64,000 nt of DNA. It comes from Apostichopus japonicus (lineage: Eukaryota > Echinodermata > Holothuroidea > Aspidochirotida > Stichopodidae). The stretch's first letter is position 1. Each line of letters starts with the position of its first letter. Below, piece by piece: positions 1-10,335 of this stretch. The position numbers and the translations under genes are program-made. The notes below the pieces were generated by a model. That model was given only the letters and a program-made list of their open reading frames with translations. It searched no databases and had not been told where the DNA came from. The DNA lies in the NCBI RefSeq assembly GCF_037975245.1, contig NC_092562.1, positions 2,327,001-2,391,000 of the forward strand. Direction: 5' to 3'.

Positions 1-792
1 CGAAAAATAAAATTTAACTAAAAGCAGGAATACGATTTGTCCTCTTTCAGGTTGAAGGAAGTTAAGCGACCCTTCTCAATCTTTCTCATGAAAGTTCGTC
101 TGCGACGTAAGGCAATACCTTTATAATTATTTATTTCCTGCAACGTGGGAGGCATTTTGGGCCAAAAGTTTCCCCACTCTGTCAAATGTCTGGCTACATC
201 CCTGGCGTGGCTACGGCACCCGGCTGCGAAAGTGCAAAGCTACGAGCCATTCGACCACCTACATACATATGACTGTTTGTCCTATGTGTTGAGCCTCCCT
301 TCCGACATGCTTAAAAACTGCACGAGTCAAAGGTAGATCAGAAAATAGACCTAGTGCAATGAATGCTATTCAAATTGTGTGTGTGGTATATGATAATTAG
401 ATAAAGCACGCAAAATGTAACATACATGTGAATAGAAAGCATATACCTTAGCGAATAGAATAATATAATACATCGTTCATATCCATGTTTAAATGTCAAA
501 TTCATTGGGGGAGGGTCAGAGCTGGGGGAAGAGTAGGGAAGTAAGTAGAAATGACCGATTATAGCATTATTGTATAGGTTTAATGTTTAATGTCACGTTT
601 CATGTGAGTCATCCCGAAAGGCTAGAACTGCCATAGCTAGTACTATCATAGAATATATGGGGGTGGGGGCAGAGAGGGGGCGGAAGGTGGTAGCATCATT
701 ACCTTGTATGTGTTACGGCCACACGACCGGTTCAGACCACTAGTACGCGATGCGTACCAAAAACCAAACCTCTAAACAGTATACAATTCTAA
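1..792. other. Non-coding flank left of the transposon
   Basis: No supported gene. The short frame at 145-336 has no splice context or recognisable domain. G-rich patches lie near 505-540 and 658-690. The stretch ends at the TAA target-site copy (790-792) of the adjacent transposon. Confidence 0.5.
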
Positions 793-1898
793 TGCTGGCG
801 TCACACTGTCCCGAAGTTGACATCAGATGGACACACGATAAAGACAATGTTCAAATTCGGCTCTGATCGTAAAAACATCGGGCCATTCGTGAGGGCATCT
901 TAAGCCATCGTATGACCTCCGGTGGAGTTTTTCAGGCTCCGGCAGCAACTTCGTGAGTGGTGGCAAAATCTTTGGCATGCCAAAAAATTGCCCGAAGACC
1001 TTGCGAAGGTTCATTTTCGTGTTGAATTCGTGTGTCCATTTTGCCCTTCGTAAGGCCATCGTGAGGGCATCTTATCAAATCGTGTCATCTTCTTTTTTAC
1101 TTCGTGTGATCATCGGTGCCATCGGGCATTTTCGCATCACGAAGACAATACGAAGGAAACAAGAAGCTGCCCGATTGTCTTATGAAGGTAACACGAATAC
1201 GTGAAGCCCTCGCAATGCCGTCGAGTAACCATCGTAGTATAGTACGATGACATCGAGATGGGACCACGGTGTCGGCGAAGACAGCCGAATTTGTGAACCT
1301 CAAGCGTTTCCCAGGTGTCATGGTAACGTGGACATATAAAGGCCAGCCTCAAAGAATCTTCCTCAGTCAGCCCTAAGCAACTTTACAGAGTAGAGGCGTG
1401 TGTAACTCCCAAAGTTACAATCACAATCACAACTAACCACAATTCAGTTCCTGCAGAATGGCATACTTTGGTGATGAGACAACCAGGAAAAAGAAAGCAG
1501 CAGCATTGCTTCTTTTGATGTACCTCAGAGAACATGATGAGCACTTCTTACAGGCCCAGCACCTCCTCTTACAATAACAAAGCATTATTTTATTTCACTT
1601 TGTCATTTCTTGCTATTTGCCTTTCTAGCATTCGACAATGTACTTATCAATACGTCGTCGTGTAGCCATCGTGTGGCCTTCGTGTGTCCTGCGGGTAAAC
1701 TACTTAAATAGAAATGCACATCTTCGTGTTGCCTTCGTGTGTGGTTCGGGTGCCATCGTGTGACCTTCTGTAGGCATCGTACTTGCTTCGGCTGTTGATT
1801 GGCTGTTGACCAAGTTCGGGGCCATCTTCGTGCGAAATTCAAAATTCCATATTCGTATGGCCATCTGGTGTCAATTTCGCGACAGTGTGACGCCTGCA
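793..1898. mobile_element. PIF/Harbinger-like DNA transposon, internally deleted
   Basis: An element of about 1.1 kb with terminal inverted repeats: it begins TGCTGGCGTCACACTGTC and ends GACAGTGTGACGCCTGCA. The inverted similarity continues imperfectly for roughly 45 bases. It is flanked by a 3-bp direct duplication TAA at 790-792 and 1899-1901, the TWA-type target site typical of PIF/Harbinger elements. Both subterminal regions are packed with short variants of TTCGTG and CATCGTG, the kind of repeats that transposases bind. A TATAAA box at 1335-1340 precedes a 39-codon frame. No full transposase is present, so this is probably a non-autonomous deletion derivative. Family assignment rests on TIR, TSD and the Lys-rich, Leu-rich start of the internal peptide. 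Confidence 0.75.
1458..1577 (+). pseudogene. Truncated Harbinger transposase start (39 aa)
   Basis: A 39-residue frame opens with ATG at 1458 about 120 bases after a TATAAA box and closes with TAA at 1575-1577. The peptide has a basic KKK stretch followed by a Leu/Ala-rich run and a HDEH segment, resembling the N-terminus of many Harbinger nucleases. The DDE catalytic region is absent. I read it as the surviving 5' end of the element's transposase gene; whether it is transcribed is unknown. Confidence 0.45.
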
Positions 1899-2060
1899 TA
1901 ACGAACATTTTCATCGCTCATACTACGGAGTATACATTGTACAATAGTCTAGATCATTTGAGTCCAACTAAACCAAGTTCTCTGTTTATCGCGTATTTTG
2001 TTAGACTCCCAATCCACCAATGATATAGGCTTACGCAATTAATGGCTCTCCTTCTCTCGT

Positions 2061-4805
2061 CTAAAACAACGGCTGGCTATTACACAGATCACCGTTACAA
2101 AAGCAAACTGATCCATCCGCATCTTGAAGGTCAATTGACGGAGACGGCTCAACACTAAGAGCAAAATATTCTTCTCCATTTAAACATTCGTTTCGACCGG
2201 TTGTAAAAGCGATTGGGTAGCATCCTCGAAAAAATTCAACAACAGGGAACGACCGAGTGCCTGCAGATACGAAGCACAATGCATAAAAAGGTAAAGCCCT
2301 AGCCGACAACTTCATCACTTCTGCTTCTAAATGGTTAGTGTGTCAAGAGAAAAGTTGGAATAGATTTTAATTGATTCCCGAAGATACATTAATGTGATAC
2401 ATTGGAAATATAAGTTCCTTTCGTTGGGGATCATTGTATTATCAATTAATGATTTTCTATATGAAAAAGAAAATGAGATTTGCAATTATTTCAGAATGAA
2501 GTAAAATGTTCTACTATAGTAATGCCTTAAACAATTTTTACACAACACGTGAGCAACGAAAAGACACGACCTAGTTGAAATGGTTCTCATTTCCACTCGG
2601 TTAACTTTTCACTTAAATGATTAAATAAATAACGAAAAAACGAGTTATATCCTGATCAGTTGTGCAATGATCATGTTTAACAATTCGTGTTTCCTTTATT
2701 TGATTAAAATTTCGCGTATAAACATTTCTACTCGAATGGAAAGAATTCGAATTCGAATGTTATTGCTTACCTATCACTACAGTAGCAGTAACATTTATGC
2801 CTATGCAAATAGAATCAACGATACCGCAGGATTCGTACGGCACGTTTTCAGCATCGCATTCAACTTCTGTAGTACATGTGTAGCACCTCAAACCTGTGAA
2901 ACAAAAATAACAATAACATTCCCGCCTTTTTTTTTTACATCGCGACTAAGAAAAAAACAGCTAACATATAACTTAGGAGGGTTAAAACTATTAATTGAGT
3001 AAACAAAGTGTGAATAAGATGAGAAATATATAGACGCATTGTGTAATGAAACAAGTTCATTGTTGCTTTACAAATTCTCCAACCGATTTCCATGTTTTAG
3101 TGAGTTTTAACGTTCAAAACAATCTATTTTCGGTTAAATTTGTCCACTCAAAATCCTCCACTTTAAATTCTTCCACTGTTTTTTTCAACAAGATATCAGG
3201 TTGGGACGGGTGCACTTCAATATATTGATTACTAATATGTAATGCTTCACAGCACAATATACTGCTGCCAGGTTGAAGACAGATTGCATCAGTTCATCGG
3301 ATATTTCATCGGTTATATTTGTTTTACATTGAAGCTTAAAATGTTGGCAATAAATTAACGCAATAACTTTGCCCTATGGTGTACATTGCTAATTTCCATA
3401 ACTTCAATTGACTTACTCGACCCCCCACCCCCCACCACCCCCTCCACCCACCTTTTACAACAACAAAAGCTTGTATAGGGAAAGATAGGGGGTACTGTGT
3501 AGTCACGTATATATGTCTAAATCTATACTCAAAACGTACTATTTTATCCTACATTAGCAGGATTCTTTGCTCTTCGATCTCAGTAATATTTCCAGTATTG
3601 ACCATGTATTCATCCTTTCCTAGTCATGAGCTGTAAAACATGGTAATACTGGAAGGAAGTAGCAACTAGCTGTTATTATAGAAATGGCCACCGTGCAAAG
3701 TTTACAACATACTCTTCAAAGTTTCCTTGATATATTCCGTACCTATTTCATTTCCAATTTCTACATAATTTCGTTACACCTTTCGATACTATGGGAAAGA
3801 TTTCATTATGGCGTGCATCTTGGCAATTTTCAAGATAATTGACATTTTACAAGCTTGAAGGTTTTTGTCTTTTCAAACAATGCTTGTTTATTCATGCATG
3901 CGTACACCTTTACGGTTCATGATTATGTGACCATATATACCATATACATACACGCAGTGCATGTATAGCTGATGCATACACAGACGCATTGTATAATAAA
4001 AAAATATTCGTTGCTGTTTTACTGTTATTGAGGGATTACTTCGCCATTAATTGCCCCCGGTACTGTCAAAAACCTCAAAACTGTAATTCCCTTTTATAAA
4101 TAGGACCCCTTTTTGGTAAAAAGAAAAGTACACTTGGTTTCAATTTTTGTAATTAAAATATACTATACCCGTCTCGCAACGCAGTCCTGTAAATGACGAT
4201 GGGCAATCGCAAGCGACATTAAGCATACTTCCTGTGCCCTGCTGGACGCATGTCCCTCCGTTTTGGCAGAGATTGGGAAAGAGATTGCAAATATTCCCTG
4301 ACGAGAAAGGCATTATATATTATCAAGTTGGGTGACTGTTTATTTGAATATAAAAGGTCCGATATCAATATATATGTCTCTGTCTGTCCGTCCGTCCGTC
4401 CGTCCGTCCGTCCGTCCGTCCGTCCGTCCGTCCGTCCGTCCGTCCGTCCGTCCGTCCGTCCGTCCGTCCGTCCGTCCGTCCGTCCGTCCGTCCGTCCGTC
4501 CGTCCGTCCGTCCGTCCGTCCGTCCGTCCGTCCGTCCGTCCGTCCGTCCGTCCGTCCGTCCGTCCGTCCGTCCGTCCGTCCGTCCGTCCGTCCGTCCGTC
4601 CGTCCGTCCGTCCGTCTATCTATCTATCTATCTATGCATGCATACTGTTCAACTTTTCAAAATCATAATACAAAGGAAACCAACCGTAGGTCATTTTATT
4701 GTCGAAATAGTTGTACTTACGTTGTGAATTGGCTAAGTTCGGCAATACCAGGAATACAAAACACGTCAGTACCAGATATCGGGAGTGCATACTGATAACG
4801 GCCAT
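2061..4805 (-). CDS. Secreted EGF-Ly6/uPAR domain protein (gene B, 178 aa)
   Basis: Four exons on the minus strand: 4805-4721 (signal peptide), 4297-4169 (EGF), 2893-2771 (N-half of Ly6), 2260-2061 (C-half and stop TAG). All three introns are phase 1 with GT-AG ends and the joined frame is open for 537 nt. Residues 1 to about 28 form a hydrophobic signal peptide. Residues 30-71 hold one EGF domain with six cysteines and a QNGGTC core. The rest is a Ly6/uPAR-type domain: it opens LRCYTC and ends CFCNGDLCN, matching the family's CxC...CN signature, and has an NVT glycosylation sequon. There is no hydrophobic C-terminus for a GPI anchor or membrane span, so it is probably secreted. The partner is unknown. 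It is a tandem paralogue of gene A (6545-10335) but lacks the mucin exon. The EGF donor (GTATAG) is weaker than the others. Confidence 0.78.
2894..4168. other. Intron between EGF and Ly6 exons of gene B
   Basis: No further exon is visible. In gene A the equivalent position carries the mucin exon; here there is only a C-rich stretch near 3421-3450 and unremarkable AT-rich sequence. Confidence 0.45.
4379..4636. repeat. (GTCC)n then (TCTA)n microsatellite
   Basis: A nearly pure CCGT/GTCC tetranucleotide array of about 230 bases (roughly 57 units, 4386-4616) passes into a short TCTA tract. It lies in the first intron of gene B. It opens long artificial reading frames of repeated Arg-Pro-Ser-Val, which are not genes. 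Confidence 0.95.
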
Positions 4806-5154
4806 AATAGTGTTGCAATAACGATGTAGATTACATTAGTACGTATTCGACTGCATACACTGTTATAACACAGAAAGCGTCATCAATACCCATCAACTTT
4901 ACTGCTGCTAGTTTATGTTATGTATAGTACTATACCAGATATAAATAAACGATCATTGGTTCCTTTCTCGATTCTTTAAGGATTCAACTTGACAAAGTTT
5001 GTTATGGTTTGCTTCGATGAATAAATACATGTTGGGGTAAATGAACCGAAACCGATTCTTTTAAGATCAAGCATAAAACTAGTGCCAAATCTGGGGTGCA
5101 ATAGTAAACAAATCACTTACGGGATTCAGGTCCTATATAACACCGAGGCATATA

Positions 5155-5455
5155 ATATTATATAATAATATTTGCTTTTTATATAGCGCTTTTTACCAGC
5201 GATAGGTCTCAAAGCGCTTTACAGGCGTTCTATTACCCCTGGTGAATGATAACCTGTCCCAGAGTCCAATCGGCAGCAGTTATATACTGCGCCCAATGAC
5301 AAGTTACCTCACAGGTAACCATTTAACCCATGGGCGGAGAGAGGTAAAGCATCTTGCCCAAGGACACAAAGTAATGAGCTAGGCAGGAATCGAACCAGCA
5401 ATCCTTGGATCACGAGTATGACGCCTTAGCCAATTGGCCACCACGCTCTCTTTGG
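5155..5455 (-). repeat. tRNA-derived SINE-like element
   Basis: Read on the minus strand, the right end has a tRNA-like head with an A-box-like GGCCAATTGGCTAAGGCG and a B-box GGTTCGATTCC. The body contains two copies of AAGCGCTTT and the left end is AT-rich. This matches the architecture of tRNA-derived SINEs common in marine animals. No intact cloverleaf is apparent, so it is not called as a tRNA gene. Confidence 0.6.
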
Positions 5456-5494
5456 TAGCATACGCCCATGTAAAGCCCTTTTGACTTACACACT

Positions 5495-5960
5495 AAATCA
5501 CAAAAATAATGTGGTCTCTAAGCTTAGATAGAAGTCCTCACTAGCTAAAGGCTACCCATCACACCGGATAGCTGACAAGTTGGCCTCATGGCACCATCGA
5601 TTTTTCGTATCAAGACCGCGCAGATTGTTTGCTATCAGAGCTTTAAGTTTTTGTCACTTGTAAACAAACCTCTTCACTCAGTAGTAAACACTTTTCATGC
5701 GCTGCAACTGGGATCGGCCCAAAGGGGTCTAAAATAGCCTTAATTGACCCAATGTTTGCACCACATTTACCTCTATTCATGCTCTTCAACATGCGAGCCA
5801 CAAAAAAAAACAGATCATGATTGATAACAGGTCAAAAAAGGTGTTCTTCTGCTGCTCTTTGGCACGTTTCCTGAAGGAGAACAATCGGGCGGATGGATAT
5901 AGACTCTAACCGGAGTGTGCCACCATATGGGAATGATCTCCATCCCTGATACCAAAGCTT
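5495..5960 (+). repeat. Dispersed repeat family, copy 1
   Basis: About 450 bases with clear homology to 11970-12376 and, inverted, to 27929-28380. Shared landmarks are ACAAACCTCTTCA, GGTCTAAAAT, TTGACCCAAT, and near the right end GCGGATGGATAT followed by GTGCCACC. No coding capacity is conserved between copies. The class is unknown. Confidence 0.7.
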
Positions 5961-6119
5961 TCCGGTACCCACTCCCATGTTTTTGCGAGTATTTGTAACA
6001 CAACAAGTTCATGATAAGGTATAACTAACACTATATTTGACTATATATGTTATCGTGTTATCACAACAATCTTCGAAACCACCACAGATACAGAAACAGG
6101 ATAAACTTAGGGTCACTAT

Positions 6120-6285
6120 ATGTGCTCACGTGCAGTTTGTTCAGCACGCTAGACCATATGACATATTGACAAGATATATAGGCCTCTATAAAATGTTGTA
6201 CTTACAGTTTGTTCAGCACGCAGACCATATGACATATTAACAAGATAGGCCTATATAAAATGCTGTACTCACAGTTTGTTCCATG
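6120..6285. repeat. Short tandem duplication, about 75-bp unit
   Basis: A unit starting CAGTTTGTTCAGCACGC and continuing through ACCATATGACATATT occurs twice, with the start of a third copy at 6271-6282. It is non-coding. Confidence 0.8.
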
Positions 6286-6544
6286 ATATATGCGTTTGAC
6301 AAAAAAAAAACTTATATATTTTAAGTAAATCAGCATTGGATTCCTGACGTCCTGCAATGGGAATTATAAATCAATGCGAAAAAAAACAAAGGAATCTGAT
6401 TGGTATACTCTTAGTAAAGACTCGGTTATGTAGAAAAGCGTCACCAACGATAGTTTAGTTGGTAGAGCAAAAAATACTTATGATCCTGACAACAATGTTT
6501 CGAATGCCATTATATAGCCAATCATTTATTTGTTCCAGATTTTG

Positions 6545-8677
6545 TTAAATCGGCGTATCTCGAGGGAGCGATTGGTTGTTGCAAAGTTCACTTTCACAGA
6601 AACAAGCTGTCCCGGTTTCGTCCTGAAATTTGATGGATGGAACAAGAGATCCAGCTAGATCAAAGAATGCCTTCCCATCTATACAGCCATTATGAGTTGG
6701 GGTGAGAGTTCTTGGGAAACAAGCTCTGAACACTTGAGTAATGGCAATTGGCCGAGTTCCTGTAGTATAGAAAATAGAAAAATAAAAACGAATGCAGCAT
6801 ATAGGTATGTATGTATTTTAGATCCTCCTGCAAGCAGGAACTCGCGAAGAAGCCATCATTGACTTATCAAAGCCACAAGCTGACCGATGTCAGTCTCTTA
6901 GATTCATATTGAACGTCCATGATTATGAATTGTCAATTGCCAACAACTCTGTAACTGGACGACATACATTAATCTTGGAGTGACTCGAACTGGGGACCTT
7001 ATCATATGATTGGAAGGCACCGGCGTTAACCACTGAGCTAACACATCCTTGTGATTGACTTTGTGACATAACTGGGGAGAGTCTAGTCGACAAAAATATT
7101 GGTGGAGAGGTCACAGCTTACACAAAGGTTACTTAGTCGCCAAGAAAAGGGCCAAATGGTAATAGTACTCATTTTAGTAGTATGATTTATACATCGAACT
7201 AGTATAATCGCGAAACATGTTAAACAAACAAACAAACTTCAAAACAAAGAATATATTAGGGTAAAATAGCACAATAAGTTTCAAACCAGACATTGAAAAC
7301 TGTAGATAAACTTTGGATAAGCTGCTCAATCAAACTCTGAATGAACCAACATCCAACTGACTCAATTCATATTTGTTTAAAGATGTACATCTCATCTAAT
7401 ATTCCTCTTTACATATATTTGAATGAAGTACACTATTTAGCGGGATTTATTATTGACAAAGTTATTGGAAAGAACTCAAACATTCGTATTCCAGAGCGAT
7501 GTTTTTGTGACTTCACTTACCTAATATTAGGGTAGCCGTGACGTTTGTTGCAACACATGTTTCTCCTGAGTTGCATACTTCGAATGGTATGACATTTAAC
7601 ATACAGTTAGAGTCTCCATTGCACAAATGGCACCTCCACTCTGCCGTGACCGACGACGAAGAAGAAGAAGAAGAAAAAGGCAAACAATATTTGCTTTTAA
7701 TAAGGTGCATCGTCACATGAACTCTTTATGCAGTGGTTTTTGTTTTTCATGAACAGTTTACTAAACGTCGTACACGTTACAAACTCATCAATCTGACCAT
7801 TAAATTATTCTAGAAAATCAAATTATGGTCACCCTCAAATCATTTTCTCTCACAGCTGAGACTTGTATGTGTCTAATCTGGGAATAATTTGAGTCACAAC
7901 CTGTGGGAAAGTGACAGACAATGTAAGCATGATAGCCCTTTGTAGAGAGGAGGGGTATATCCAGCTAACCTCATTCCCCCTTCACTCCTAAACCCGCCAA
8001 TACTTATGTGGAATGTTTGAACGATTTTCAGTTTCTTTACCTATTGGAGTTCTTGCTTCAAGCAGGTAATTATTTATTAGCGTCGTGATATTGAAGATGG
8101 TAGGTATGACCATTTCAGATGTTGTAAAATCTGACAAAGGTGTGATATCTTCTTCCATTGCTATCAATGTGGTAACTGGTAGAGCGGTATTAATGGAGGT
8201 GGAGCTCTTGGAAGTGGTGGTCTCGGTCGCTACCATTGTAGGTGTGGTCATTCCAACTGATGTGTATCCTGGAAGCATTGTGCTATCTTCTTCCATTGCT
8301 ACAAATGTGGTAATTGGTGGATTGGTATTAATAGGGGTGGTGGAGAAAGTGGTATCCGGTGGAGTGGTATTAATGGAGGTGGAGCTCTTGGAAGTGGTGG
8401 TCTCGGTCGCTACCATTGTAGGTGTGGTCATTCCAACTGATGTGTATCCTGGAAGCATTGTGCTATCTTCTTCCATTGCTACAAATGTGGTAACTGGTGA
8501 ATTGGTATTAATAGGGGTGGTGAAGAAAGTGGTATCCGGTGGAGTGGTATTAATGGAGGTGGAGCTCTTCGAAGTGGTGGTCTCGGTCGCTACTATTGTA
8601 GGTGTGGTCATTCCAACTGATGTGTATCCTGGAAGCAATGTGCTATCTTCTTCCATTGCTACAAATGTGGTAAATGT

Positions 8678-8726
<49 letters not shown>

Positions 8727-9944
8727 AAGATACATACAGTACATACATCAACGCACGCATACGTGTGTGTGTCTATATATATAAATTAATGAAAGGTTAT
8801 ATGACAGATATATAATTAACCTAAGTCTGTACCACTACGCCACACTGATTCTTTTGGTGCGAATGTGTACCTTTCAATAAAAGTGTAGTACCCACGTTTT
8901 AAGATCGCACACACAAGTGCCCTTCTGGTGCGTTAGAATCTGACAATGTAGAGAATTACCACGTCAGTGTAAATAAGTTGTAGTGCTAAAGCTCTACAGC
9001 TTGCTACAATCTTGTCATTAATCGTAATCATATTGCGGTTACATTGATAAACGGATAGCAACTACGTCCAATATTCATAACAGGAGTTACAGCAATATAT
9101 TATACTGTACCAAGCTCACACTGCACTCCTGTAAATGTCGGTGAACATGTACAGGCCAGGTTGAATGATTCTCCGGACCCCTGCTGAAAGCAAGTTCCCC
9201 CATTCTTACAAACTTCAGGATATATCTCGCATATATTCACTGTAAATTTAAAACAAAACGTATTATACTATACATTGGTTTATTACAAACATATAAACAG
9301 TTGCCATGCAGATAGAAAACAATGATGGTCCCGTGCACGGAAACCTTCTGTCAAATATTTCGCATCGTTCCTCTTTTATCTAATGTACCTTGTGTTATCT
9401 TATAAATTGATTAATTTCTCAGGTTAAAATATTCACTCATACAGTACGTGTCACGTTTGCTCAGGCGCGTAGCGAGGAATTTGCCAAGGGAGGGGCGAAC
9501 CTGTAGGCAAACTATCAGAGGCGTATATACGGCTCTGCAAACTATCTAAGTGTAGCGCCATCATCAGTTGGCGCGAAGCGTAGAAGACAATTTTGGCCGA
9601 AAATGCCTCCCAGATCGCTGGAAATGGCAATTCCCAGGCCTTGCAAGTTGCATCTATATATAGCATTTTCTATTTTTAAATTACTAGAGATATCATAAAA
9701 ACATACCAAAAAACATATGCTCAATGGGGGGGGGGCGGTCGCCCCCTTCGCCCCCTGGCTACGCGCCTTCGTTTGCTCACTTATCAATGTCTTATGACTA
9801 CAAGCTTAGGTTATTATACAAGGCCCAAGTCAATGATTGGTGTTCCATACAGCTGACTGTATCTTACATCTGTTCCCAGGTCTATACGTTTAACGTGTAC
9901 GTTCGTTAACTTATATTTATAAAAGACAAAGAAAGCATTGGTAC

Positions 9945-10031
<87 letters not shown>

Positions 10032-10335
10032 GCTTGAGAGGCTCAAGCATTCATTCCGCATACCACTCAGGAGTGCAGAGCCGGCTAGACGGTAGCAAGT
10101 TTAATATGATGTTAACAACGAGTTCATTTCCCACTACAGTTAACGCGCCCGTTGACAACCAGCTAATTCGCAGCATGATTTATACATTGCGAACATCTAG
10201 TTTTATTGTGGGTTAAGCTGTATTTAAATAAATAGCTCATATACATGCCTACTTACTTTGCTCATTGCTTAGTCCAACCAAAGAAATAAACCATACGATT
10301 TTTAGAAGATGACGATGAACAGTGTTATCAGCCAT
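6545..10335 (-). CDS. Secreted EGF-mucin-Ly6/uPAR protein (gene A, 386 aa)
   Basis: Five minus-strand exons: 10335-10257 (signal peptide), 9239-9111 (EGF), 8658-8041 (Ser/Thr-rich mucin), 7640-7521 (Ly6 N-half), 6759-6545 (Ly6 C-half, stop TAA). All introns are phase 1 and the joined 1161 nt is open. Order: signal peptide (about 1-25), EGF domain with six cysteines and a KNGGTC core (28-69), mucin region of 60-residue repeats rich in Thr, Ser and Pro (71-275), then a Ly6/uPAR domain with WRCHLC at its start and CFCESELCN near its end. Probably secreted and O-glycosylated; no GPI or transmembrane tail is seen. The EGF exon is exactly the same length (129 nt) as in neighbouring gene B, supporting tandem duplication. 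Function is unknown. The weakest junction is the mucin acceptor at 8659-8660, which has a short pyrimidine tract. Confidence 0.75.
6822..7055 (-). repeat. tRNA-derived SINE
   Basis: On the minus strand the head reads as a tRNA-like unit: A-box TTAGCTCAGTGGTTAACG and B-box AGTTCGAGTCA lie about 35 bases apart. An unrelated tail follows. It sits in the last intron of gene A, antisense to nothing and on the same strand as the gene. Confidence 0.65.
8041..8658 (-). repeat. 180-bp coding tandem repeats (mucin exon of gene A)
   Basis: Three near-identical 180-bp units (60 codons) are seen; the shared block starting GGTGTGGTCATTCCAACTGA recurs at 8242, 8422 and 8602. The unit encodes a Thr/Ser/Pro-rich peptide with MEEDS and PGYTSVGMTTPT segments. 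The last part of the exon is a more diverged unit. The frame is kept in every unit, and exon length (618 nt) is a multiple of three with phase-1 ends, so the exon is symmetric. Confidence 0.85.
8678..8725. repeat. (AT)n microsatellite
   Basis: About 22 AT units lie directly upstream of the mucin exon acceptor of gene A (minus strand). The usual polypyrimidine tract may therefore be partly displaced. Confidence 0.95.
9463..9769. mobile_element. MITE with 9-bp target duplication
   Basis: About 307 bp with short inverted ends: left AGGCGCGTAGCGAGG and right CCTGGCTACGCGCCTT. It is flanked by CGTTTGCTC at both 9454-9462 and 9770-9778. A 9-bp duplication suggests Mutator-like mobilisation. A G-run lies at 9725-9735. 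It has no coding capacity and sits in the first intron of gene A. Confidence 0.7.
9946..10027. repeat. (AT)n microsatellite
   Basis: About 40 uninterrupted AT dinucleotides in the first intron of gene A. Confidence 0.97.

Noticed and set aside
4250-4795. Long plus-strand frames of repeated Arg-Pro-Ser-Val
   Set aside because: They are read-through of the (GTCC)n microsatellite; the true coding strand here is minus (signal-peptide exon at 4721-4805 and EGF exon at 4169-4297).
5815-6012. Short frame with a WHTP..RVYIHPP motif, seen also at 12069-12509
   Set aside because: The shared peptide comes from copies of a dispersed non-coding repeat; the frame is not kept in the third copy.
6822-7055. 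tRNA gene on the minus strand
   Set aside because: A- and B-box are present but no convincing full cloverleaf; the tail and similar heads at 5155-5455 and 24120-24210 indicate SINEs.
8085-8789. 234-codon plus-strand frame rich in Val
   Set aside because: It is antisense to the mucin exon; the minus-strand reading has phase-1 splice ends and fits between EGF and Ly6 exons.
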